This document shows, piece after piece, positions 24,317 through 32,208 of a stretch of DNA of 64,000 bases (the stretch's first letter is position 1; each line of letters opens with the position of its first letter). The notes below the pieces were generated by a model. The model did not search any database, had not been told where the DNA came from, and saw nothing but the letters and a program-made list of their open reading frames with translations. Source of the DNA: Actinoplanes oryzae (GTDB taxonomy: Bacteria > Actinomycetota > Actinomycetes > Mycobacteriales > Micromonosporaceae); contig NZ_JAUQWH010000002.1 of the NCBI RefSeq assembly GCF_030757795.1, positions 114,105 through 178,104 of the forward strand, in the 5' to 3' direction. Position numbers and translations under genes: made by a program.

Positions 24317-24739
24317 GTGTCCGCCACCTCTCTCGCCGAGATGCTCCGGGAGCGCGGCCTGCGCCTCACACCGCAGCGCCAGCTGATCCTGGAGGCGGTC
24401 CATGAGCTGGGCCACGCGACGCCGGAGTCGATCCACCACGCCGTGCGCGAGCGCGCCGCCGGGGTGAACATCACGACGGTCTACCGCACCCTCGAGCTGC
24501 TCGAGGAGCTGGGCCTGGTCAATCACACCCACCTGTCGCACGGCTCGCCGACCTACCATCCCGCGGGTGAGGATCAGCACGTCCACTTGGTCTGCCGCAA
24601 TTGTGGGGCTATCAAGGAAGTCGATCCGTCGATCATGTTGCCGGTCACCGAGCGGCTGCAGCGGGAGTGCGACTTCCGCGTCGACGTCGGCCACGTGTCC
24701 CTCTTCGGGGTCTGCGGCGACTGCAAGGAGCGAGCATGA
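24317..24739 (+). CDS. nur: Fur family regulator, probably nickel-responsive Nur
   Basis: A 140-residue Fur-family protein. The winged helix spans about 1-80 (LRLTPQRQLILEAV, NITTVYRTLELLEELGLV). The metal domain has HVHLVCRNC and a C-terminal CGDC, two CXXC pairs for structural zinc. His33, His70, His72, His88, His90 and His126 fall at the numbered positions I recall as the metal ligands of Streptomyces Nur (Ni site 70/72/126), which is why I prefer Nur over Zur or FurA. Nur represses nickel uptake and switches superoxide dismutases. It overlaps ygfZ by four bases. Confidence 0.78.
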   Translation: MSATSLAEMLRERGLRLTPQRQLILEAVHELGHATPESIHHAVRERAAGVNITTVYRTLELLEELGLVNHTHLSHGSPTYHPAGEDQHVHLVCRNCGAIKEVDPSIMLPVTERLQRECDFRVDVGHVSLFGVCGDCKERA

Positions 24740-25794
24740 CCATCGTCGCGGTTCAGGATCTCGAGCCGGAGTCCGCCGACGCCGGGGTGCCGGCGCACTA
24801 CGGCGACCCAATGCGCGAGCAGCGCCTGCTGGAGACCGGCGCCGGGCTGGTCGACCGCTCCAACCGTGACGTCGTGGCCGTGCCCGGCGAGGAGCGGGCG
24901 AGCTGGCTGCACACCATCACCACCCAGCACCTCAGCGACCTGGGCGCCGGGCAGGGCACCGAGCTGCTCGTCCTCTCGCCGCACGGGCACGTCGAGCAGC
25001 ACGCCCAGGTGACCGAGGACGGCACGACGACCTGGCTCGACACCGAGCCCGGGGCCGGCGCCGGCCTGCTCGGCTATCTCCAGATGATGCGCTTCTTCAC
25101 GCGGGTCGAGCCGCGGGACGCCACGGCCGAGATCGCGGTGCTGTCGCTGGTGGGCCCCGATGCCGCCGCGACCGCCGCGCGCCTGCTCGGCGTCGAGCTG
25201 GCCGAGCCGCGGGTGGCGGAGATCCCGGGGCCGAAGTTCGCCGCCGGGTCCGTGCCGTCCGGCCCGACCGCGCGCTACGACGTCCGGCCGTTCGAGGGCG
25301 GGTGGGCCCGCCGGGTGCCGCTCGGCGTGGACCTGCTCGTGCCGCGGGACAGGCTGGACGACGTCGCGGCGCGGCTGGCCGAGGTGCCGCGGGCGGGGCT
25401 GTGGGCGTACGAGGCGGTGCGGGTGGCGCATCGCATCCCGCGGCTGGGCTGGGAGACCGACCACCGGACGATCCCGGCCGAGGCCGGGTTCCTCGCCGCG
25501 GCCGTGCACCTCGACAAGGGTTGCTACCGGGGGCAGGAGACCGTCGCCCGGGTGCACAACCTGGGGCGCCCGCCGCGCCGGCTGGTCCTGCTGCACCTGG
25601 ACGGCGTTGCGACCGACCACCCGCCGGCGCACGGCACGCCGGTCACGCTCGACGGGCGGGAGGTCGGGTTCGTCGGGACCGCCGTGCGGCACCACGAGCT
25701 GGGCATGATCGCGCTGGCCGTGCTCAAGCGCAACGTCGCCGACGACGCCCGCCTGACTGTGGCGGAGTCCGCGGCGGCGATCGATCCGGAGTAA
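24736..25794 (+). CDS. ygfZ: Folate-dependent Fe-S assembly protein YgfZ (GcvT-like)
   Basis: A 352-residue protein of the GcvT/YgfZ family, which binds folate and supports Fe-S cluster enzymes such as MiaB. The hallmark KGCYRGQETVAR is present near residue 260. Upstream are the family's GLVDRSNRDVVAVPGEERASWL start and the RIPRLGWETDHRTIPAEAGF segment. Length is normal. The ATG overlaps the nur stop by four bases, so the regulator and this gene are co-translated. Confidence 0.92.
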   Translation: MTIVAVQDLEPESADAGVPAHYGDPMREQRLLETGAGLVDRSNRDVVAVPGEERASWLHTITTQHLSDLGAGQGTELLVLSPHGHVEQHAQVTEDGTTTWLDTEPGAGAGLLGYLQMMRFFTRVEPRDATAEIAVLSLVGPDAAATAARLLGVELAEPRVAEIPGPKFAAGSVPSGPTARYDVRPFEGGWARRVPLGVDLLVPRDRLDDVAARLAEVPRAGLWAYEAVRVAHRIPRLGWETDHRTIPAEAGFLAAAVHLDKGCYRGQETVARVHNLGRPPRRLVLLHLDGVATDHPPAHGTPVTLDGREVGFVGTAVRHHELGMIALAVLKRNVADDARLTVAESAAAIDPE

Positions 25795-25820
25795 GAACGA
25801 GGCGTGGCAGGATCTCGGAT

Positions 25821-26654
25821 ATGACCGGGACCTTGATCACTGTCGCGCCCACCGGCGCGGAGAGCTCGAAGGCAGCCGCACCCGCGCTGCCGGTGACCCT
25901 GGACGAGCTCGTGGCCACCGCCAAGGAGTGCGAGGCGCTCGGCGCCGCCGTCGTCCACGTCCACATCCGCGACGACGCCGCCGAGCCGACGCTCGACCCG
26001 GGCCGGCTGCGCGACACCGTGGCGGCGCTGCGGCAGGCGACGGACCTCATCGTGCAGCTCTCCTCGGGCGGCGCGGTCACCGATCCGGAGGCCGACCGGC
26101 TGGCGGTGCTCGACGCGGGCCCCGAGATGGCGTCGTGCACGATGGGCACGGTCAACTTCGGCGACGGGGTGTTCCTCAACCGCTGGGAGTTCATCGTCGA
26201 CCTGCACACCCGGATGCAGGAGCGCGGCATCGTGCCGGAGTACGAGATCTTCGACCTGGGCCAGCTGACGACCCTGCAGCGGCTGCTCGGCCGGCACGGC
26301 CTGCCGTACGGGGGCCATGTCCACGTCGACCTGGTCATGGGCGTGCCGGGCGGCATGCCGGGCACGGCCGAGGCGCTCGTCGCGTGCACCTCGGCGATCC
26401 GGGACCTGCCCGCGGGCACCACGTTCTCGGCCACGGGCATCGGCCGGTCGACGATCCCGGTCATGCTCGCGTCGCTGGCGACCGGTGGGCACCTGCGCGT
26501 CGGCATGGAGGACACGCTGACGTACGCCAAGGGTCGCGCCGTCGAGTCGAACATGCAGCTGGTCGCGCGGGCCGTCGGCTTCGCCCAGCTGGCCCAGCGC
26601 CCGCCGATCACCACGGCCGAGGCGCGCGAGCTGCTGGGGGTGCCGGCCCGATGA
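25821..26654 (+). CDS. Beta-keto acid cleavage enzyme (BKACE, DUF849)
   Basis: A 277-residue TIM-barrel enzyme of the BKACE family, which condenses a beta-keto acid with acetyl-CoA and cleaves it, needing a bound metal. Metal ligands are seen in AAVVHVHIRD and GGHVHVDLVM, and the C-terminal MEDTLTYAKGRAVESN matches the family's E-(D/N) loop. The substrate (in lysine or carnitine breakdown for known members) cannot be predicted. The ATG at 25821 begins 26 bases after ygfZ. Its stop overlaps the asparaginase start. Confidence 0.88.
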   Translation: MTGTLITVAPTGAESSKAAAPALPVTLDELVATAKECEALGAAVVHVHIRDDAAEPTLDPGRLRDTVAALRQATDLIVQLSSGGAVTDPEADRLAVLDAGPEMASCTMGTVNFGDGVFLNRWEFIVDLHTRMQERGIVPEYEIFDLGQLTTLQRLLGRHGLPYGGHVHVDLVMGVPGGMPGTAEALVACTSAIRDLPAGTTFSATGIGRSTIPVMLASLATGGHLRVGMEDTLTYAKGRAVESNMQLVARAVGFAQLAQRPPITTAEARELLGVPAR

Positions 26655-27586
26655 TCCTCGCCGAGGTGGTGCGCTCCGGCTTCGTGGAGTGCGTGCACGA
26701 GGGGTCGGTCGTGGTGCTGGACACGTCCGGCGCGGTCGTCGCGGCCGCGGGGGACGTGACCGGTCCCGTCTTCCCGCGCTCGTCGAACAAGCCGTTGCAG
26801 ACCGTGGGGATGCTGCGCAGCGGATTGCGTACGGGGGAGCCTGCCGATCTTGCTCTGATCAGCGGCAGCCACTACGGCGAGCCGTTCCACGTGGCCCGGG
26901 TCCGGCGGATCCTGGCCGGGGCCGGGCTCGCCGAGGACGATCTGCGCTGCGTGGAGTCGTTGCCGTTGCTGGAGAGCGCGCGCGACGATGTGCTCCGCGC
27001 CGGGGGCGGCGCCTCGCGGATCCTCATGAACTGCTCGGGCAAGCACGCCGGCATGCTCGCGACCTGCGTGGCGAACGGGTGGCCCCGGGACGACTACCGC
27101 GACGCCAAGCACCCGCTGCAGGTGGCCGTCGCCGACACCGTGGAGGAGCTGGTCGGCGAGCCGATCGCGGCGACCGGGGTGGACGGCTGCGGGGCGCCGG
27201 TCTTCGGCTTCTCGCTGACCGCGCTGGCCCGGGGCTTCCAGACGCTGGTCGAGGCGCCGGAGGGCAGCCTCGAGCGGCAGGTGGCCGACGCGATGCGCGC
27301 CGACCCGGAGCTGGTCGCGGGCACCGGCGCCGACGACACGCTGCTCATGCGGGGGGTGCCGGGGCTGCTGTCCAAGGGCGGCGCCGAGGGCGTGGTCGCG
27401 GTCGCCGTGCCCGGGGCGGGTGCGGTGGCGCTCAAGATCGCCGACGGGGCGATGCGGGCGCGGATGCCCGTACTCGTCTCCGCGCTGCGCAAGCTGGGCC
27501 TCGACGCGCCCGTGCTGACCCAGCTCTCCGAGGTGCCGGTCCTGGGCGGCGGGGTGCAGGTGGGCGAGGTCCGCGCGACCTGGTGA
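26651..27586 (+). CDS. Asparaginase (type II-like, AsgA/pfam06089 family)
   Basis: A 311-residue protein of the asparaginase family found in actinobacteria and Rhizobium, unrelated to the E. coli enzyme. Visible family stretches are RSSNKPLQTVGMLRSGL, ISGSHYGEPFHV, MNCSGKHAGMLATC and GVDGCGAPVFGFSL. It should hydrolyse asparagine to aspartate and ammonia. The ATG overlaps the BKACE stop by four bases, so the two are co-translated. The stop is 10 bases before a perfect palindrome that may also end transcription. Confidence 0.88.
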   Translation: MILAEVVRSGFVECVHEGSVVVLDTSGAVVAAAGDVTGPVFPRSSNKPLQTVGMLRSGLRTGEPADLALISGSHYGEPFHVARVRRILAGAGLAEDDLRCVESLPLLESARDDVLRAGGGASRILMNCSGKHAGMLATCVANGWPRDDYRDAKHPLQVAVADTVEELVGEPIAATGVDGCGAPVFGFSLTALARGFQTLVEAPEGSLERQVADAMRADPELVAGTGADDTLLMRGVPGLLSKGGAEGVVAVAVPGAGAVALKIADGAMRARMPVLVSALRKLGLDAPVLTQLSEVPVLGGGVQVGEVRATW

Positions 27587-27596
27587 CCTGATTCAC

Positions 27597-27633
27597 GCTA
27601 ACTCCTGCAAGCGTTTTGCTTGCAGGAGTTAGC
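27597..27633. promoter_or_regulatory. Perfect 16-bp inverted repeat overlapping the XRE promoter
   Basis: GCTAACTCCTGCAAGC (27597-27612) and its exact reverse complement (27618-27633) flank the five bases GTTTT. The right arm includes TTGCAG (27620-27625), which is a -35 box spaced 17 bases from TACCGT (27643-27648). An autorepressor operator fits best; as RNA it could also be a terminator for the asparaginase gene, although no U-tract follows. Confidence 0.75.
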
Positions 27634-27648
27634 ACCCGGGGCTACCGT
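27620..27648 (+). promoter_or_regulatory. Promoter of the XRE regulator operon
   Basis: TTGCAG (27620-27625), a 17-base spacer and TACCGT (27643-27648), ending six bases before the ATG at 27655. The message should be leaderless, and the -35 box is buried in the palindrome arm. Confidence 0.6.
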
Positions 27649-27654
27649 CGGGAC

Positions 27655-28164
27655 ATGGCCACCGGTAAGGATCTGCCCCAGGACATCGGCTCCTTCATCA
27701 AGGACCTGCGGCAGACCGCGAAGATCTCGCTCCGGCAGCTCGCCGACAAGGCGGGCGTCAGCAACCCCTACCTGAGCCAGGTCGAGCGGGGGCTGCGCAA
27801 GCCGAGTGCCGAGGTGCTGCAGCAGATCGCCAGCGCGCTGCGGGTGTCGACGCCCGCGATGTACCTGCGTGCCGGCCTGCTCGACGGCGAGGGCGCGCAG
27901 GGGGTGATCGCGGCGATCGCGGTCGACCCCGACCTCACGATCGCGCAGAAGCAGTCGCTCACCCAGATCTACGAGACGTTCCGCAACGAGAACGCGCGGC
28001 AGGCCGCCGCCGACGCGCCCGCCGGGGCCGCGGCGGTGCCCGAGCCCGGCCCGGTCGACGTGCCCGACGAGGACGAGGCCCTGCGGGCCGCGATCGCCGA
28101 TGTCGCCGTCGTCGAAGAAGGGGCCACGCCCCCGCCCAGGACCACTCCATCCGAGGAGAAGTGA
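27655..28164 (+). CDS. XRE family transcriptional regulator
   Basis: A 169-residue regulator. Residues about 12-68 form a Cro/C1 helix-turn-helix (LRQLADKAGVSNPYLSQVER, then GLRKPSAEVLQQIASALRVS), followed by an acidic, Ala/Pro-rich tail. Gene order XRE, HbhA-like, DUF2516 matches the Rv0474-Rv0475-Rv0476 block of Mycobacterium tuberculosis, so this is the likely counterpart of Rv0474. Its leaderless promoter overlaps a perfect palindrome, suggesting autoregulation. It is coupled to the next gene by a one-base overlap (TGATG). Confidence 0.9.
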   Translation: MATGKDLPQDIGSFIKDLRQTAKISLRQLADKAGVSNPYLSQVERGLRKPSAEVLQQIASALRVSTPAMYLRAGLLDGEGAQGVIAAIAVDPDLTIAQKQSLTQIYETFRNENARQAAADAPAGAAAVPEPGPVDVPDEDEALRAAIADVAVVEEGATPPPRTTPSEEK

Positions 28165-28622
28165 TGACCGAGCAGACCAAGACCCGGATCCCCGCCCCCC
28201 TCTACGCCGCCGCCGGCGCCGGTGACCTCGCCCTGCAGGAGCTGCGCAAGCTCCCCGCCGTGGTGAGCCAGCTCAGCGACCGCGCCGTCGCCTCGCTGCG
28301 CGTCGCCAACGACACCGCGGGCGCCACGGCCGGCTCGCTGCGCGAGAAGGCCACCGCCACCGACTTCGACAAGCTGCGCGACACCGCCGCGTCGAGCGCC
28401 CTGGCGTTCGCGCAGGTGGCCCAGGAGCGGGCCGTCGCCGCCTACACGGCGCTGGTCGCCCGGGGCGAGCGCGTGGTCGGCACCGGCGTCGTCGAGGCCG
28501 CCGACGTGGTCAACGCCGACATCGAGACCACCGAGGAGCCGAAGGCCGTCGAGGCCACGCCGGCCGCCGTCAAGCCGCGCAAGCGCGTCACCAAGGCCGC
28601 GCCCAAGCCGGTCGCCGAGTGA
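28164..28622 (+). CDS. HbhA-like (heparin-binding hemagglutinin family) helical protein
   Basis: A 152-residue protein. The N-terminal 110 residues are predicted helix/coiled coil with the family start RIPAPLYAAAGAGDLALQEL. The tail is Lys/Pro/Ala-rich (VKPRKRVTKAAPKP), as in HbhA, where such a tail binds anionic surfaces. In saprophytes this protein probably interacts with DNA, lipid or envelope rather than host heparan. It follows the XRE gene with a one-base overlap and a GAGGAGAAG ribosome site. Confidence 0.82.
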   Translation: MTEQTKTRIPAPLYAAAGAGDLALQELRKLPAVVSQLSDRAVASLRVANDTAGATAGSLREKATATDFDKLRDTAASSALAFAQVAQERAVAAYTALVARGERVVGTGVVEAADVVNADIETTEEPKAVEATPAAVKPRKRVTKAAPKPVAE

Positions 28623-28674
28623 GCCACTGACGGACCTTGATCGCGCGTCCCGGCGTTCGCCGGGGCGTGCGGCA

Positions 28675-28680
28675 TAAACT
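28675..28680 (+). promoter_or_regulatory. -10 box (TAAACT) for the DUF2516 unit
   Basis: TAAACT ends six bases before the ATG at 28687 with no ribosome-binding site between, so a second, leaderless transcript probably starts here. Confidence 0.5.
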
Positions 28681-28686
28681 GCCCTC

Positions 28687-28998
28687 ATGGTCTCCAGCGC
28701 GCCGCTTTTCTACGGTGTTGTCGTCGGCTACATCAACCTGCTCGTCACCATCGTCTCGATGGTCGTGCAGGCGGTGGCCCTTATCCACTGCATCACTCAG
28801 CGCGGCGACGCCTTCCAGGCGCTCGGCACCCTGCCCAAGGGCGCCTGGCTGGCCATCATCGCGGTCTGCATGGTGCTGACCCTGCTGCTCGGCTCGACCG
28901 GCATCTTCGGGCTGATCGGCATCGCCGCCGCGCTGATCTACCTGCTCGACGTGCGTCCGGGGCTGCGCGACCTCTCGGACGGCAAGGGCTTCTGGTGA
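28687..28998 (+). CDS. DUF2516 family membrane protein
   Basis: A 103-residue protein with three hydrophobic segments (about residues 8-38, 50-70 and 72-90) and a short charged end (VRPGLRDLSDGKGFW), the typical DUF2516 layout. Function unknown. It is the counterpart of Rv0476 in the conserved XRE-HbhA-DUF2516 block. The stop overlaps the hydrolase start by four bases. Confidence 0.85.
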   Translation: MVSSAPLFYGVVVGYINLLVTIVSMVVQAVALIHCITQRGDAFQALGTLPKGAWLAIIAVCMVLTLLLGSTGIFGLIGIAAALIYLLDVRPGLRDLSDGKGFW

Positions 28999-29891
28999 GG
29001 TTCCGCAGGCCGTCGCCCCCGGACGGCGGCCCGCGGACCCCCGGCCCCGGCCCCACCGGGCCCCGCAGCGGCCGGCCCACCCTGCCGGCCCCGCCCACCG
29101 AGCTCGTCGAGACCCCCCATGGCGTACGCCTGGAGCAGCTCGTCACCGGCGTCGGCACCCCGGTCACCGTGTTCGCGCACGGGCTCGCCGGGGACATCGC
29201 CGGCACCCGCCCGCTCGGCAGCGCCGTGGCCGGCCGCCGGGTGTTCTTCCAGTTCCGGGGGCACGGCCGCTCCGACGCGCCGCCGGGGCCGTGGCGCTTC
29301 GCCGACCTGGCCGCCGATCTGAGCGCCGTCGCCGACCGGGCGGGCGCGACCCGGGCGGTGGGCGTCAGCATGGGCGCCGGGGCCCTCGCCCGGCTGCTCG
29401 CCACCGATCCCACCCGCTTCGAGCGGGTGGTCTTCTACCTGCCGGCACCGCTGGACGGCGTCCGCCCCCGGATCGCGGAGGAGCGGCTGTCCCGCCTGCT
29501 CGCCGCCGTCGAGTCCGGGGAGGCAGCCGCGGTCGCCGAGGCCGTCGAGGGCGAGCTGCCGCCCTCGGTGCGCAACACCCCGACGGGCTGGAGCTACCTG
29601 CGCCAGCGGGTCGATCAGCTGCTCCGCGACGGGCTCGCCCCGGAGCTGGAGACGCTGTGGCAGGAGCCGGCGCTGGCCGACCCGGAGCTGCTCAAGGCGT
29701 ACCAGGGGGAGGCTCTGGTGATCGGCTGCCGCGGCGACGAGGTCCACCCGGTGGGCTGGGCCGAGCGGCTGGCCGCGCTGCTGCCGGGCGCCGACCTCGA
29801 GGTGTACGACCGCCCGGCCGTCCTCTGGACCCACCGGCGCGAGCTGCGGGCCCGCATTTCGGCCTTCCTGAACCGGCCGAACGGGCCGTAA
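28995..29891 (+). CDS. Alpha/beta hydrolase
   Basis: A 298-residue hydrolase. After a Pro/Gly-rich 35-residue start, the fold shows the oxyanion-hole motif FAHGLAG (His62), FRGHGRSDAP, and the nucleophile elbow GVSMGAGA (Ser125). A likely acid is in CRGDEVHP, and WTHRREL may supply the histidine. Substrate unknown. The GTG start overlaps the DUF2516 stop, so it belongs to that transcript. Confidence 0.88.
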   Translation: MRFRRPSPPDGGPRTPGPGPTGPRSGRPTLPAPPTELVETPHGVRLEQLVTGVGTPVTVFAHGLAGDIAGTRPLGSAVAGRRVFFQFRGHGRSDAPPGPWRFADLAADLSAVADRAGATRAVGVSMGAGALARLLATDPTRFERVVFYLPAPLDGVRPRIAEERLSRLLAAVESGEAAAVAEAVEGELPPSVRNTPTGWSYLRQRVDQLLRDGLAPELETLWQEPALADPELLKAYQGEALVIGCRGDEVHPVGWAERLAALLPGADLEVYDRPAVLWTHRRELRARISAFLNRPNGP

Positions 29892-29922
29892 CCAAACCGG
29901 GGCGTCGCGCGGTGTACGGAAC

Positions 29923-30408
29923 GTGCGGTTCACCCCGAAATCGGTCTTTCTCGGCATCGTCGCCGTCGGTCTCCCGTTCGCCGTCGTCACCGGCTGGTCG
30001 CTGGCCACTCCCGGCACGCCGCCCTCCGCGGTCGCCCAGGCCCCGGGCGGCGCGGGTGGCCTGGGCGCCGCCCCTGCCGGCAGGCAACCCGCGCGTACGG
30101 TGACCACTCCCGAGACCTGGTCGCCGCGCGAGACCCGGCAGGTCTCCGTGATCGAGTCCGTGGCACCGAGCGCGCCCCCGGCCAAGGCGTCACCGACGGC
30201 CACCGGCACGCCATCGTCCGCCCCGCCCACGTCGCCGGCGGCAGACCCGGACACCGGCTCGACGCTGACCCTGCCGCCGGTGCCCACGCCGACGTCGATC
30301 GAGACCGCCGACCCGAGCGCCTCGGCGACGGACGAGCCCGGCCCGGTCGCCTCCGAGTCCGCGCCGTCCGGCGGCTTCGGTCAACTCCGCTGGCACCGCC
30401 GCCGCTGA
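29923..30408 (+). CDS. Small signal-anchored Pro/Thr/Ser-rich protein
   Basis: A 161-residue protein starting at GTG. One N-terminal hydrophobic segment (about residues 8-28, FLGIVAVGLPFAVVTGWSL) could be a signal or anchor. The rest is low-complexity Pro/Ala/Thr/Ser, typical of an extended cell-wall-spanning linker, with a basic end (LRWHRRR). No domain is recognised. It lies in the same direction as its neighbours, 31 bases after the hydrolase. Confidence 0.6.
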   Translation: MRFTPKSVFLGIVAVGLPFAVVTGWSLATPGTPPSAVAQAPGGAGGLGAAPAGRQPARTVTTPETWSPRETRQVSVIESVAPSAPPAKASPTATGTPSSAPPTSPAADPDTGSTLTLPPVPTPTSIETADPSASATDEPGPVASESAPSGGFGQLRWHRRR

Positions 30409-30424
30409 GCGGGCGCCGGGCCCC

Positions 30425-30430
30425 TATGCT
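30425..30430 (+). promoter_or_regulatory. -10 box (TATGCT) for the EI24-family gene
   Basis: TATGCT ends eight bases before the GTG at 30439, predicting a leaderless mRNA. Confidence 0.45.
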
Positions 30431-30438
30431 TCTGGCCC

Positions 30439-31194
30439 GTGGGCGACTCAGTACGTGACTTCTTCACCGGCGTGAGCTTTCTCGGGCGCGGCCTCGGCCT
30501 GGTGCTGAGCACCCCGCGCCTGCTCGGTCTCGGCCTGCTCCCCGCCCTGATCAGCGGCGCTCTCTACGCCGCCGCGCTGGTCACGCTGATCGTCTTCCTC
30601 GGCGACCTGTCGGCGGCGGTGACGTGGTTCGCCGACGACTGGTCCACGGTGTGGCGCGATGTGATGCGGTTCCTGGGCGGCGCGGCGCTGCTCGGGCTGA
30701 CCGGCCTGCTGGGCGTCCTGGCCTTCACGGCGGTCACGCTGGCGATCGGCGACCCGTTCTACGAGCGGATCTCCCGGCACGTCGAGCAGCGCTACGGCGG
30801 GGTGCCCGGCGAGGTCGAGGTTCCCCTGTGGCAGTCGGTGCGCCGGAGCGTCGCCGACTCGCTGCGGCTGATCGGTCTGTCGGTGCTGCTCGGCATCCCG
30901 CTCTTCGTCGCCGGCTTCATCCCGGTGGTGGGGCAGACCGTGGTCCCGGTGCTCGGCGGCGCGGTGGGCGGCTGGCTGCTGGCGCTGGAGCTGACCGGGG
31001 TGCCGTTCGAGCGCCGCGGGCTCCGGCTGCGCCACCGCCGGGAGGAGCTGCGCCGGCGCCGGCCGCTGGCGGTCGGCTTCGGGGCGGCCGTCTTCGTGTG
31101 CTTTCTGATCCCCCTGGGCGCGATCCTGTTGATGCCCGCGGCGGTCGCCGGCGCCGCCCTGCTGTCCCGGCGGGTCTTCGACCAGCCGATCTAG
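30439..31194 (+). CDS. EI24 domain membrane protein (CysZ-like)
   Basis: A 251-residue membrane protein of the EI24/CysZ family, whose bacterial member CysZ carries sulfate. Family features are the N-terminal FFTGVSFLGRGLGLVLSTPR, the amphipathic loop IGDPFYERISRHVEQRYGG and about five hydrophobic segments. A sulfate role would fit the sulfur genes at 20-24 kb but is not proven. Its end overlaps the convergent lacI-type gene by four bases. Confidence 0.87.
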   Translation: MGDSVRDFFTGVSFLGRGLGLVLSTPRLLGLGLLPALISGALYAAALVTLIVFLGDLSAAVTWFADDWSTVWRDVMRFLGGAALLGLTGLLGVLAFTAVTLAIGDPFYERISRHVEQRYGGVPGEVEVPLWQSVRRSVADSLRLIGLSVLLGIPLFVAGFIPVVGQTVVPVLGGAVGGWLLALELTGVPFERRGLRLRHRREELRRRRPLAVGFGAAVFVCFLIPLGAILLMPAAVAGAALLSRRVFDQPI

Positions 31195-32204
31195 GCCGAC
31201 GCGCGGACGACGAGCTCGGTGGGGAGCACGACCGAGCCCGGCAGGTCGGTGCGCCCGTCGACCAGGCCGAGCATCTGCCGGGCCATCGTGCGGCCCATCT
31301 CGACGATCGGCTGGCGGACGGTGGTCAGCGGCGGGTCGCTGATCCGGCTGATCTCGACGTCGTCGAAGCCGATCACCGCGACGTCGGCGGGCACCCGGCG
31401 GCCGGCCTCCCGCAGGGCCTGCAGCGCGCCGTGGGCCATCATGTCCGAGGCGACGAAGACCGCGTCCAGCTCCGGGTCCGCGGCGAGCAGGCGGCGCATG
31501 GCGTACAGCCCCGACTCGCGGGTGAAGTCGCCGGCCTCGACGAGCTCGGGCTGCCCCGCCTCGGCGAGGGCCGCCCGGTAGCCGGCGAGCCGGTCGATGC
31601 CCGCGACCATGTCCTGCGGCCCGGCCACCGTCGCGATCCGGCGGCGCCCGGCGCGCAGGAGATGCCGTACGGCCGTGGCGACGCCCTCGATGTGGTCCAC
31701 GTCCACGTACGAGACGGTCGGCTCGCCGCCCATCGGCCGCCCGCTGCACACCACGGGGATGCCCAGCCGCGCCAGCACGCCCGGCAACGGGTCGGCACCG
31801 TGGACGGAGGCGAACATGACGCCGTCGACGTGACCCGCCATGGCGTACCGCTCGACCCGGTCGTGGCTCGCCGAGGAGCCGGCCATCATCAGCACCAGCT
31901 GCTTGTCCGCGGCCTCCAGCTCGGTGCTCACGCCGCGGATCATCGCCGGGAAGAAGAGATCGTCGGAGAAGACCCTGTTCGCCGTCTCGGGCAGGATCAG
32001 CGCGATCGACTCGGTCCGGTGGGTCACCAGGCTGCGTGCGGCCTGGTTGGGCACGTAGCCCAGCTCCCGCACGGCCTGGTTGACCGCGTCGCGGATCGCC
32101 ACGGCGACGGTCGTCGAGCCGTTGACGACGCGGGAGACGGTCGCCCGGGACACCCCGGCACGCCGGGCCACCGCTTCGAGGGTCGGCCGCTCCCGCGTCA
32201 CCAT
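31191..32204 (-). CDS. LacI family transcriptional regulator
   Basis: A 337-residue repressor. The N-terminal helix-turn-helix with hinge (TLEAVARRAGVSRATVSRVV, then LGYVPNQAARSLV) is followed by a periplasmic-binding-protein-like sensor with VIGFDDVEISRISDPPLTTV, the LacI/GalR signature. It starts four bases after the stop of the beta-glucosidase gene, so regulator and enzyme share a transcript and the ligand is probably a glucoside or its product. Confidence 0.93.
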   Translation of the reverse strand: MVTRERPTLEAVARRAGVSRATVSRVVNGSTTVAVAIRDAVNQAVRELGYVPNQAARSLVTHRTESIALILPETANRVFSDDLFFPAMIRGVSTELEAADKQLVLMMAGSSASHDRVERYAMAGHVDGVMFASVHGADPLPGVLARLGIPVVCSGRPMGGEPTVSYVDVDHIEGVATAVRHLLRAGRRRIATVAGPQDMVAGIDRLAGYRAALAEAGQPELVEAGDFTRESGLYAMRRLLAADPELDAVFVASDMMAHGALQALREAGRRVPADVAVIGFDDVEISRISDPPLTTVRQPIVEMGRTMARQMLGLVDGRTDLPGSVVLPTELVVRASA

Positions 32205-32208
32205 CAGC

